Assembly: GCA_947581855.1 (NCBI GenBank)
Contig: CANPVZ010000017.1
Span: 1 to 64,000, forward strand
Source: an uncultured Phocaeicola sp.
Lineage (GTDB): Bacteria > Bacteroidota > Bacteroidia > Bacteroidales > Bacteroidaceae
Direction of reading: 5' to 3'
Length of the DNA stretch: 64,000 bases
Shown: positions 52,683 to 60,733 of the stretch, one piece after another
Layout of the letters: each line of letters opens with the position of its first letter
Numbering within the stretch: the stretch's first letter is position 1
Notes under the pieces: model-generated
Seen by the model: only the letters and a program-made list of their open reading frames with translations
What the model was told of the DNA's origin: nothing
The model's database searches: none
Translations under genes and position numbers: made by a program

Positions 52683-53774
52683 TTACTTTGCTTCCGGAAG
52701 ACTGCGGAGGTACTCGGAAGGTGTGCTTCCGGTATACTCTCGAAAATAACGTAAGGCGGTAATTTTGGAACGGAAACCTACTCGGAAGAAGGTATCCTGA
52801 ATGCTAATACGCGAATCGGTTCGTGCGATTTTCAGAAATTCGTCGATCCGGCGACGATTGATGAAATGACGGTAATCTTCGTATCCGTGTTGGCGGATGG
52901 TCTGTGCGAGGGTGGTGCGGTTACTTTTCAGATGTGCGGCGAGAGCCTCCAGCGTAAGGTCGGGATTGCGCCACAACTCCTTTTCGTCCATTACGCGCAT
53001 CAAAGCCTCCCAAAGCGGATTTTGCTCCGAAACGTACGATTCCTCGGCGGGCAGTACTGAGCAAGCGGGCGCTACCTGCGCTATATCCTGTACATCGAGC
53101 GGGACACGCAAGCGCAAGAAAACTTCCTGATAGGTTACCACCAGGCAGAACCCCATGCAGTAGGCGATATGTAAGGCATTTACGAAGGCATTTCCCGTCA
53201 GCATAGAAAGCAGATAAAGCACTGCAATACCCTGTGTACCTACGGTGTAAAGTCTGATCCAGCGATTGTCGGCGCTGCTTCCTGTCCAATTACGGGGAAT
53301 GGAATAAAGTACGAAACACATCGGGATGAACATGGACAGGAAGACCAACCTGATCCATACATTGAAGTCACCTGCATGCGCAACCATTTCTGAAAAAGAA
53401 GCCAGAGGCCGGAAAGGAATCAGTATCCAAAGGAGGCTGAATACGATCCACGGAAGCGAAATCACGACAATTCGGCGGATATTGAGCCATCCCGGATGGA
53501 TGACCTCGATGGGATAGAGGAAAAAAACAATCAGTGTGAGCAATCCACTGTCGAGGTCGGAGGGGAGCAGAACCTCGTCGGAAACGGGCCAACCTATGCT
53601 TACCGTCATTACCCGAATGGCTACCACCGTACCGCAGAATGCGAAGCACCATGCCAGCAATAGGCGCGAACGGTCGCCGAAATCTCTCCGCATATAAAGC
53701 AGCAGGGCGCACAACAACGTCCCGAAAGCCGTTAGACAGAGTACCAAATCGAGTATATCCTTTGCAATTCCCAT
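52683..53774 (-). CDS. Membrane-bound AraC-family transcriptional regulator
   Basis: About 363 residues with six or seven membrane helices in the first 230 residues (for example ILDLVLCLTAFGTLLCALLL and GLLTLIVFFLYPIEVI). A C-terminal AraC DNA-binding domain with two helix-turn-helix motifs follows (LTLEALAAHLKSNRTTLAQT and FRVGFRSKITALRYFREYTG). It would sense a membrane or periplasmic signal and switch the adjacent pilus operon. I use the ATG at 53774 (MGIAKDILDLV); a longer frame to 53831 crosses the promoter box at 53779-53787. Confidence 0.88.
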   Translation of the reverse strand: MGIAKDILDLVLCLTAFGTLLCALLLYMRRDFGDRSRLLLAWCFAFCGTVVAIRVMTVSIGWPVSDEVLLPSDLDSGLLTLIVFFLYPIEVIHPGWLNIRRIVVISLPWIVFSLLWILIPFRPLASFSEMVAHAGDFNVWIRLVFLSMFIPMCFVLYSIPRNWTGSSADNRWIRLYTVGTQGIAVLYLLSMLTGNAFVNALHIAYCMGFCLVVTYQEVFLRLRVPLDVQDIAQVAPACSVLPAEESYVSEQNPLWEALMRVMDEKELWRNPDLTLEALAAHLKSNRTTLAQTIRQHGYEDYRHFINRRRIDEFLKIARTDSRISIQDTFFRVGFRSKITALRYFREYTGSTPSEYLRSLPEAK

Positions 53775-53778
53775 GTTT

Positions 53779-53787
53779 GCAAAAGTA
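53779..53787 (-). promoter_or_regulatory. Promoter -7 box abutting the AraC-type gene start
   Basis: The minus strand reads TACTTTTGC, a full match to TAnnTTTGC, only 4 bp before the ATG. The mRNA would be leaderless or nearly so. Confidence 0.5.
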
Positions 53788-53837
53788 AGATTCTTATTGC
53801 AAAAATCCCTAAAAACTATGAATTTTAACAACTCTGC

Positions 53838-54073
53838 CTATTTCACCGATGGCGAGAAAACAGGTGAACTCGTATCTTTTGGGTGCCCCCGGCCACCAAG
53901 CGGATACCATGCTTCGACCGTAATACCCTTTTCGTGCATATATTTCACTACTTCCTTTTCTTGGTAATAAGGATGTATCTCGTTTTGTACGAGTGTCGGG
54001 GTATATAGCCAATGCTTTCCGCAGGAACATAGTCCTATAAAAATGAATATAATTATTCCTATATTATTTTCAT
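53838..54073 (-). pseudogene. Aldo/keto reductase remnant
   Basis: One minus-strand frame encodes TLVQNEIHPYYQEKEVVKYM and HEKGITVEAWYPLGGRGHPK before a stop at 53838. This is the pattern of the middle of aldo/keto reductases (QxExHPYxQ... and ...WxPLGRG). It is preceded by a hydrophobic lipoprotein-like stretch (IIIFIFIGLCSCG). An ATG at 54073 is out of frame with it by one frameshift. Only about a quarter of a normal reductase is present, so it is a decayed fragment. Confidence 0.5.
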
Positions 54074-54098
54074 AGCAGCACTTTTATTTGGTATGCAA

Positions 54099-56420
54099 TT
54101 ATTGTACTTTCATAATCGCACTGTTTATGCTTCTGTCCATTTTGCTCTTCTCTATTTTCTGTTTTTTTCCTTGATTCAGTCTATAGATGACTTTTAAATA
54201 AACATTCTTTTGATTAGTCTTATCAAACTGTTTTTCCATATATGAATAAGCCTTACTACTATAATTCGTTTCTAAATAATTATTGCCTGAGAAAAGGTTT
54301 GCTACTCCAATCTCGACAAGCCAATTGGGAACGCTCCAACGAACATTGCCTTCATAATTAGTGAAATCTTCTTCGAAAACGGCCGAGTTTGTCAATCGCT
54401 TCTCTTTAGCTTTAACTGCTATGTTGAACATAAAATTCTTCCATGAATAATTCAAGTCCAACATTGCCCTATATGTGGTATGTTTTTTTTCCAATTCACC
54501 CTTGAACTGATAATGGAGTATTGCCAGTTCAGTTTTGACATCGAAATTCTTCAGTACATTGTAGGTTCCGGATAAAACTCCAAAGCACTGATAGAGGTCG
54601 GTGTTACTATTAAACGAATAAACCACCTTTTCCCCTTCCGTGTAATAATCCGGTATGGCCATATTAGTAAACACATTGCCTATCAACATGGCTTGGATGC
54701 TGACTTTCTTTGAAAATAAATTGTACATCAAGGAGGTGTTGTATAGTTTAGACATGTTCAGATTGGGATTTCCTCTTTTTACCAATAAGGAGTTTATGGC
54801 CTGATTCACAGTGTTCAGGGTATTTATGGTTGGAAAGCTATTCCCCATGTTGAAGCTCAGGGTAAAAGCCTGTTTTTGAAAGGGTGCATATCTCAGCATC
54901 ACATTGGCACGGGGCATAATTTGATTGACTTGTTCCTCTCCCTTAAGTTCGTAGTTAAGCCAAGAGGCGCCTAATTGAGAATTAAGCATCCATTTCTTTC
55001 CGAAATTATGTAAATATCCTATACGGAGAATTGCTTCGTTGGTATGAAGATCCTGTTTATAATCAGACGTTCCGGTGTAGACAGAGTTGCTTAACCGATA
55101 GCTTTCCAGCAAAGAAGCGCTAAATGTATTGTTCTTAATTTTTTTGCTATAATTCAGATTTAGTCTTGTATTGTAAAAGTCCTCATCCGCATGCGTTAAG
55201 TTTGCAAAATCATATTCATTGTAGTGATGAGAATACTTATTTTTATTGTATGAGCCTGCAAGGGTTACAGAGAGATTCTGTTTTTTTGGTAATTTAAAAT
55301 CTCCCGACAGTTCAATTGTCGGTTTATAGCTCTTTTCGTCCGACAGTTCATTGCTTTCTCTGTTTTCGACATCCATGTTTATGTATTCAATTTTTTTTAT
55401 TGTACCGTTATCCGGCGTAATATTGCGTAAAAAAGAGACCTTGGCCGACAATGTGCTTTTGGGAGTTGTAGATTTAAGATTTGCCTGCACATACTGGCTG
55501 TTATTTTTATAGATGCTCTTTGCAACATCGCTGTTTCTTGTCACAATTCCCCTTTCAAGATTGTAGTTCTCGGAAATCATGCTACCGGCGTTGTCATAAT
55601 CTGCTATGTCACATCCTCCAAAAAGATGGAATGTCAGTTGTTTTTGGGAGAATTGTGCAGTACCATTATAGCTGCCTTGCCGATATCCGAAATTTTGTTT
55701 GGCATCGATGGCAAAATAACTGCCTTTTTCACTTTTCTTGGTAATAATATTGATAGCTGTGTTATCTTGAATATATTTGCCGGAAGGAACATCTATATAT
55801 TCAATTCGGTCGATTGAGTTAATGGCCATATTTTGCACCTCCCGATAACTGGCTTTTTGGCCATCAATATACAGCGCCACCTCTTGTCCCAGCCGTGTTA
55901 CCGTTCCTTTTATTCTGTCCACATTTACTCCGGGAATCATGATATTGTACAGCATATCATACCCTGAACCGGCAAATTTCAACTGATTCTTTTGCGGGAA
56001 AATAAGCATTCCGTCTTTTTTCTTGATGATACGGTCGGCAACAATCTGTACGTCGTTCAGAACTTTACTATCTGGTTGCATTTTTATATCTCCTAGCAAA
56101 ACATCCGATTGTGAGATGGTTACTTCTTTGCTATATTTCTGATATTCGATGTGGCTAATAGACAGCAAATAGGTTCCGGAAGCAATGCCATCTATTTGAA
56201 AATGACCAGATTCGGCACTTATTGCGCCACTGATAAAGGTAGAGTCAGAGCGCAACAGCCTGATATTTCCTGATTCAATACCTAAGTTTTCCGGGTTCGT
56301 TAACCTACCTGATATTTTATACTGAGCAAACGAATATGTTGAGGTAAAAACTCCAATAATTGTAATCAACCAACACAGTTTCTTGTAATTCGAAATAGTC
56401 TTCATATTCTCAACTCTCAT
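54099..56420 (-). CDS. TonB-dependent outer-membrane receptor (CarboxypepD-reg-like N-terminus)
   Basis: This 773-residue protein starts with a signal peptide (MKTISNYKKLCWLITIIGVF; the ATG at 56405 may be the real start). A carboxypeptidase-regulatory-like domain (about 35-115), a plug domain (about 125-235, with PGVNVDRIKGTV and IDRIEYIDVPSG) and a large beta-barrel to the end follow. It belongs to the outer-membrane beta-barrel/TonB-dependent receptor group without a SusD partner. The ligand is unknown; peptide, metal or signal uptake are all possible. It is AT-rich relative to its neighbours and divergent from a LuxR-type regulator, which probably controls it. Confidence 0.85.
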   Translation of the reverse strand: MRVENMKTISNYKKLCWLITIIGVFTSTYSFAQYKISGRLTNPENLGIESGNIRLLRSDSTFISGAISAESGHFQIDGIASGTYLLSISHIEYQKYSKEVTISQSDVLLGDIKMQPDSKVLNDVQIVADRIIKKKDGMLIFPQKNQLKFAGSGYDMLYNIMIPGVNVDRIKGTVTRLGQEVALYIDGQKASYREVQNMAINSIDRIEYIDVPSGKYIQDNTAINIITKKSEKGSYFAIDAKQNFGYRQGSYNGTAQFSQKQLTFHLFGGCDIADYDNAGSMISENYNLERGIVTRNSDVAKSIYKNNSQYVQANLKSTTPKSTLSAKVSFLRNITPDNGTIKKIEYINMDVENRESNELSDEKSYKPTIELSGDFKLPKKQNLSVTLAGSYNKNKYSHHYNEYDFANLTHADEDFYNTRLNLNYSKKIKNNTFSASLLESYRLSNSVYTGTSDYKQDLHTNEAILRIGYLHNFGKKWMLNSQLGASWLNYELKGEEQVNQIMPRANVMLRYAPFQKQAFTLSFNMGNSFPTINTLNTVNQAINSLLVKRGNPNLNMSKLYNTSLMYNLFSKKVSIQAMLIGNVFTNMAIPDYYTEGEKVVYSFNSNTDLYQCFGVLSGTYNVLKNFDVKTELAILHYQFKGELEKKHTTYRAMLDLNYSWKNFMFNIAVKAKEKRLTNSAVFEEDFTNYEGNVRWSVPNWLVEIGVANLFSGNNYLETNYSSKAYSYMEKQFDKTNQKNVYLKVIYRLNQGKKQKIEKSKMDRSINSAIMKVQ

Positions 56421-56476
56421 ATTTTATAATTCACATTTGTAAATATTAACTTTCCCATATTCTTAAGTTTTCCGGC

Positions 56477-56485
56477 GCAAAGTTA
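56477..56485 (-). promoter_or_regulatory. Promoter -7 box for the TonB-dependent receptor
   Basis: The minus strand reads TAACTTTGC, a full match to TAnnTTTGC, 56 bp upstream of the longest start. Confidence 0.65.
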
Positions 56486-56505
56486 GTTCATACAAACGAG
56501 ACATT

Positions 56506-56575
56506 ATGACATAAAAGTGTATTTCGCCTCAAAAGCCTTCAATATTTACACTTTTGTGTGTTAAAACATTGTCAT
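56506..56575. promoter_or_regulatory. Nested inverted repeats between receptor and LuxR-type gene
   Basis: AAAAGTGTA (56513-56521) and TACACTTTT (56547-56555) form a perfect inverted repeat. ATGACA (56506-56511) and TGTCAT (56570-56575) flank it as a second pair. The symmetry in a divergent promoter region suggests an operator. Confidence 0.45.
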
Positions 56576-56634
56576 TCTACAAAAAATGCCTATATTCATA
56601 GCCTATAATGTATAAATAAAAAACATCCCATACT

Positions 56635-57387
56635 ATGGCAACAAATGTAGGAGACTTTTTCCTTGTGTCTAATTCTGTATACAATATTACGGAGGAAGAT
56701 TATCAAAAGATTAATCTACTCGTAAATGCGGCAAAGGCATTTGCCAGATGTACGCATCAGTGCGTATATGTGATTGACTATTTTAAACAGAATTTCCTGT
56801 ATGTTTCAGAAAATCTAGCCTATTGGTGTGGTCAAACTTCTGATAAGATTAAAGACTTTGGTTATCAGTTTTACCTTGATTATGTTCCTGAAAAGGAACA
56901 ACAAATGCTATTAGAGATTAATAAAACAGGATTTGACTTGTTTAATGATATCCCACACGCTGAGCGCCTTGAATATACCATATCTTATGACTTTCACATC
57001 ATCCATGGGAAGAAGTTAAAATTAATCAATCACCATCTCACTCCAATGGTTCTGACTAACGATGGACGAATTTGGTTGGCTTTATGCACTATATCGATGT
57101 CAGCAAGAAACGCCCCTGGATATATTATAATGAAGAAATCGAATTCCAAATCCTATTATGAATATTCTTTAGATAAGCACAAATGGATAAAAAAAGAAGG
57201 TATAACTTTGAGCGAGATGGAGCGCGACGTGCTTACTCTCTCTGCACAAGGTTATACCATGAACGATATTGCTGGTAAACTCTATAAATCAGTTGACACC
57301 ATTAAAGCTTGTAAGAGGGCAATGTTTTCCAAATTGGAGGTTAAAAACATAGCAGAAGCTATTTCTTATGCAACCAATTATTTATAA
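56635..57387 (+). CDS. LuxR-type transcriptional regulator with PAS-like sensor
   Basis: This 250-residue cytoplasmic protein has an N-terminal PAS-like domain (about 25-165; VYVIDYFKQNFLYVSENLAY is a typical PAS core). The C-terminal GerE/LuxR helix-turn-helix reads LTLSAQGYTMNDIAGKLYKS, then VDTIKACKRAMFSKLEVKNI. No receiver or histidine kinase domain is present, so it senses a ligand or redox state directly, or through a partner. It is divergent from the TonB-dependent receptor and likely regulates it. Confidence 0.85.
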   Translation: MATNVGDFFLVSNSVYNITEEDYQKINLLVNAAKAFARCTHQCVYVIDYFKQNFLYVSENLAYWCGQTSDKIKDFGYQFYLDYVPEKEQQMLLEINKTGFDLFNDIPHAERLEYTISYDFHIIHGKKLKLINHHLTPMVLTNDGRIWLALCTISMSARNAPGYIIMKKSNSKSYYEYSLDKHKWIKKEGITLSEMERDVLTLSAQGYTMNDIAGKLYKSVDTIKACKRAMFSKLEVKNIAEAISYATNYL

Positions 57388-57452
57388 GATGAAGCTATTT
57401 GATATCTACAACCTTCTTATGCTCCTCTGCACATATTCTTATTTTTTATCCT

Positions 57453-57461
57453 TATCTTTGC
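57453..57461 (+). promoter_or_regulatory. Promoter -7 box for the DUF6078 gene
   Basis: TATCTTTGC is a full match to TAnnTTTGC, 26 bp before the ATG at 57488. It rules out the longer frame from 57368. Confidence 0.65.
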
Positions 57462-57487
57462 TTCCAAATTACATAAAAACACTTGTT

Positions 57488-57925
57488 ATGCAGGAAGATA
57501 CTTTCGATTACGAGGCCGTTCCCTATCATTTTGTTCATTGTTTCAAAGAACAGTGTCCCCGGGCGGGGAGTTGCCTCCGTTATATAGCCGGGGAACATTG
57601 TACGACGAAAAATTATTTTATTCATGTAGTGAATCCGAAGCGTATTCCGGAAGATGCGGAGAAATGTCCGTATTTCCTTTCTACGGAGAAGATACGGGTA
57701 GCATGGGGAGTGAAAAAGCTGCTGATGAATGTTCCGCTGGAAAAGGCGAATGCTATGAAGAGGCAGTTACTCGCTCATTTCGGACGGAATGCTTACTATC
57801 GCTTTTACCGGAAAGAGGTGCATATATCGCCTGCCGACCAGGAGTTCGTCCGCAAACTTTTCCGCCAGTATGGCATAGCGGAAGAGCCTGTGTTCGATGA
57901 ATATACGGAAACGTATAATTGGTAA
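57488..57925 (+). CDS. DUF6078-family protein
   Basis: This 145-residue soluble protein of a Bacteroidales family has conserved cysteines near the N-terminus (HFVHCFKEQCPRAGSCLRYI and GEHCTTKNYF, then EKCPYF). They may bind metal. A basic helical C-terminal half includes RVAWGVKKLLMNVPLEKANA and HFGRNAYYRFYRKEVH. The function is not known. A longer frame from 57368 overlaps the end of the LuxR-type gene but starts upstream of the promoter box. It converges on the VirE-like gene, 16 bp away. Confidence 0.8.
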   Translation: MQEDTFDYEAVPYHFVHCFKEQCPRAGSCLRYIAGEHCTTKNYFIHVVNPKRIPEDAEKCPYFLSTEKIRVAWGVKKLLMNVPLEKANAMKRQLLAHFGRNAYYRFYRKEVHISPADQEFVRKLFRQYGIAEEPVFDEYTETYNW

Positions 57926-57941
57926 GCGGGAGCTTTCTCGG

Positions 57942-60047
57942 TTATACCCTCACTACATGGTAGGCTGTGCCCGCCCGTGTATGTTTGGAAGGCACTTTAT
58001 GTTTTTGCAATATCTTTCCGAATACGATGAAACGATGGCCGGAGAGAGGCAGGGCGGTCTTTTTCTGTATCATCTGCATGATTTCGGCGGATAGCAGCCA
58101 TTCGCCTTCTTCTTCTGCCGCTACCGGACGGAAATAACGGAAGAAAAGCTGTTCTTCCGCTGTAAGTAGCTCGAATTCACGGTTGTACTCCGTCATGATG
58201 CGTTCCTCATCGGCACTGAACCAGCACCGTTCACCCTGATGCAATTCATGGGTGGCTTGTGCGTAAAGTTGTTTGTAATCAATGGGTTTCTCCGTGTCGA
58301 TTAGTCCTTTTACTTCGATGCAAATAAACCTCCGGCTGCCTGTGGGGTCGGTGAGGAGGCATTTTTGGTTGCTTGTAGCTATGAACGAGGCATAGCGGCG
58401 CATCTCTATCGTGGCTTTGGCATGGGGTTTGCGGATGCTGACTACCGGTTTTTGCAGGATATGTTTCAGAAATCCCTGTTGCGTGGCGCTTATCTGGTCG
58501 AACTCATCGATATTGATGAGTGCAAAGCGGTTGAGCGATAGTTCGGCGTCTTTCTTTTGGGCAAAGTTGATACTGTCCGTATAGTACGAACGCAACTCTT
58601 CCGGGAGGAGATTCCGGCAGAAGGTGGATTTATGGCAACCTTGCGGGCCGACTAACAGTGGTGATACACTGTTGGCATATTGCTTGTTAGCTCTCCGCCA
58701 GTGCGATACCATGCTCAGAAACCACCGGTGAAACAGTTTTTCCCAATGCGGATTGAGGCAAGGTACGCGACGTGCCAGTTCGCCGATGCGGTCTCTGCCG
58801 TCCCAGCGGGGGAGGGTGTACAGGAAATCTTCCAATGGGTCGAATTTCGGAACGCGGTCGGAGTATACATAACGGTTTACATCCTTGTCCCATAAGGGAA
58901 TTCCCTCGGATTGCGCATCGAGCGCGATACTGTTCAGTACCCGTTTGTCCACCGGCTCGAAGCGGAAGTAAAACGAGTTGCGGCGGCGGTATTCCACCTC
59001 GCCTAACTGGGTGTTATGGCGGAATTCGTACCTGCGTTTCATAAATTCCTCCATCTGAAAGGTTAGTTTTTGTTCTTTGCTCAGGCAATTTTGTTTCCCA
59101 AAACCTTTCTGCTCGGTGTATACATTATTGATTATCTGTCTGATAAGTGCTTCTTGCCGATGGGTATAAAAGTGGAAAATGGTTTGATGCACCGCCTCTT
59201 CTTGCGGAATGCCCGATTGGAAACAACGTAACCCCAGTTGGGTAATTAATGGCTGTAGCTCTTGGGTAGGTATGGCTCCCAGAGCGGTAGCTTCCCCGAT
59301 ATCCTCGTAGGCTTTGCGCAAAGCTGCCTCGAACAGTTGCGAAGCCGTCCATTCCGTATCCGTTCCGGGAACCGTGCGCATGAAAGGGGAGGTCTCCGCC
59401 CGTAGGGTTTCCCGATAGTCCGCTATGTCCGGCATACCCAATGGCTGGGAAAGATAAAACGGTACGGCTTCGGGTCGGTAAATCAATTCCGGATCGAAAG
59501 AGAGGCGTGACGATTGTTCCAATCGCGGTTCTTTGTGAAGAATGGCAAACGGCAGTTGCGGCTGATAACATTTTACCGCCATCCGGTAAGCGTACGCATG
59601 AAAAATCTCCGCATCCTCTCGGTTCTCAGGCAATGTATGGTCGGGACGAATGAAGGTCGTCCAGATTTTTACCGTTCGTCCGCTGGAACCGGTAAAGATA
59701 CACCGCGTCTGAGGAACTTCCAGGGCCCGGCGTTTCACTAACTCCTTTTCTTCCCGGCCGGAAAGCGGACCTACCGTCAGCTCTACAATACCGTTGTAGC
59801 GTTTCATCCGCATCAGTCCGTTTGTTCTGGTAAACTCGGCGGCGGGCAGAATGCGGGGCAGCTTGTCTGCTTCCCGGCTTTTTTCATCGGGAAGTAAAAA
59901 ACGCAATGTTTCCCTGAAACGGCTTACGGGATGCATATTTCCTTCCGTGCGTGTTTTCTCTATAAACTTTTCTATCGGGAGGGTGGTAAGTGCCGTTTCG
60001 CCGGTTTTTCCCTTTTTTACTCTGAGTTGTGTTACTTTTAATTCCAT
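57942..60047 (-). CDS. BT4734/VirE-like P-loop protein with DUF3874 C-terminus
   Basis: About 701 residues from the ATG at 60047 (MELKVTQLRVKKG); 60077 is an alternative start. The N-terminal half resembles BT4734-type proteins linked to primase-like functions. The C-terminal half is a VirE/superfamily 3-like ATPase with Walker A GPQGCHKST and Walker B LINIDEFDQ, then TSNQKCLLTDPTGSRRF (arginine-finger region). A DUF3874 tail (about 650-700) ends it. Such proteins are common in Bacteroides genomes and look like chromosomal relatives of phage or plasmid primase-helicases. The usual companions (a small DUF4248 protein, an HU-like protein and an AmpD-like amidase) are absent here. The upstream region is full of repeats. 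Confidence 0.85.
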   Translation of the reverse strand: MELKVTQLRVKKGKTGETALTTLPIEKFIEKTRTEGNMHPVSRFRETLRFLLPDEKSREADKLPRILPAAEFTRTNGLMRMKRYNGIVELTVGPLSGREEKELVKRRALEVPQTRCIFTGSSGRTVKIWTTFIRPDHTLPENREDAEIFHAYAYRMAVKCYQPQLPFAILHKEPRLEQSSRLSFDPELIYRPEAVPFYLSQPLGMPDIADYRETLRAETSPFMRTVPGTDTEWTASQLFEAALRKAYEDIGEATALGAIPTQELQPLITQLGLRCFQSGIPQEEAVHQTIFHFYTHRQEALIRQIINNVYTEQKGFGKQNCLSKEQKLTFQMEEFMKRRYEFRHNTQLGEVEYRRRNSFYFRFEPVDKRVLNSIALDAQSEGIPLWDKDVNRYVYSDRVPKFDPLEDFLYTLPRWDGRDRIGELARRVPCLNPHWEKLFHRWFLSMVSHWRRANKQYANSVSPLLVGPQGCHKSTFCRNLLPEELRSYYTDSINFAQKKDAELSLNRFALINIDEFDQISATQQGFLKHILQKPVVSIRKPHAKATIEMRRYASFIATSNQKCLLTDPTGSRRFICIEVKGLIDTEKPIDYKQLYAQATHELHQGERCWFSADEERIMTEYNREFELLTAEEQLFFRYFRPVAAEEEGEWLLSAEIMQMIQKKTALPLSGHRFIVFGKILQKHKVPSKHTRAGTAYHVVRV

Positions 60048-60268
60048 GCGTATTCTTGTTTTTTTTGATTTCTTCATTTGAATGAAACCGTACAATAGTT
60101 GTGCCAAAGTATAATAAAAAAAGTTACGTACTTCTTCTTGTGTGGAACTGTGTATGTGTGGTGGGTGAAATAAAGCGTACATAGCTCTTAGTTATCCTTT
60201 TTATTGTTTGGAAATAGGATATTATATAATATATTGTATATTAGTTTATTATATGTATTTTTGTATAA

Positions 60269-60394
60269 GAAAACAAAGTGTTTCATACATTTAAAACACT
60301 TTGTTTCAATAAGAGAAACACTTTGTTTTGAACTATGAAAACATCTTGTTTCATCCTATTAAAACACTTTGTTTCCCCTAATGAAACACTTCTC
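60269..60394. repeat. Iteron-like repeat cluster upstream of the VirE-like gene
   Basis: Six copies of a 15-16 bp element built on AAACACTTTGTTTC are present. One is inverted (60269-60284) and five are direct, at 60293-60307, 60315-60330, 60337-60352, 60361-60375 and a partial one at 60383-60394. Spacing of the direct copies is 22-23 bp, about two helical turns. An AT-rich stretch (60210-60262) lies next to it. This resembles plasmid iterons or a multi-site operator. Confidence 0.75.
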
Positions 60395-60478
60395 TTATGT
60401 GGTGAAAATAGTTTACTAATAGGAATGAATGAACAAAGGAGAAACATTGTTTTTGGAGAATCGGCGGTTTTGTCAGTC

Positions 60479-60578
60479 GCCTGACATCTGTCACCTGTGT
60501 GATGTCCGTTTCCGGAGTCCAACTATTTGAGGTATAAAAGGTTAAATGGTTGGGTGATAGATGTGACAGATGTCAGGC
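60479..60578. repeat. Perfect 16-bp inverted repeat in the VirE/GH2 gap
   Basis: GCCTGACATCTGTCAC (60479-60494) and GTGACAGATGTCAGGC (60563-60578) are exact reverse complements separated by 68 bp. The left arm can also form a local hairpin, TGTCAG-TCGC-CTGACA (60471-60486), and GACATC pairs with GATGTC (60501-60506). A T-run follows the right arm on the + strand (CCGTTTTTTTATTTTTTTT). Mutually exclusive folds are possible. Confidence 0.75.
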
Positions 60579-60637
60579 CCGTTTTTTTATTTTTTTTGGG
60601 TAGCATAGGTTCTGGCGGGAGGGGAAATCTAATCATA

Positions 60638-60665
60638 TTTCCATGCTTTAGATGATTTTTCCATG
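60638..60665 (+). promoter_or_regulatory. TTTCCATG direct repeats before the GH2 gene
   Basis: TTTCCATG occurs at 60638-60645 and 60658-60665, spaced exactly 20 bp and 21 bp before the promoter box at 60686. This fits a dimeric AraC-type or hybrid two-component regulator. Confidence 0.45.
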
Positions 60666-60685
60666 GTGAACCCCTTTTCTATCAC

Positions 60686-60694
60686 TATATTTGC
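60686..60694 (+). promoter_or_regulatory. Promoter -7 box for the second GH2 gene
   Basis: TATATTTGC is a full match to TAnnTTTGC, 39 bp before the ATG at 60734. Confidence 0.65.
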
Positions 60695-60733
60695 GCATAA
60701 TTAAAAATAGGAATAACGTTGCGTTTAAGAACT

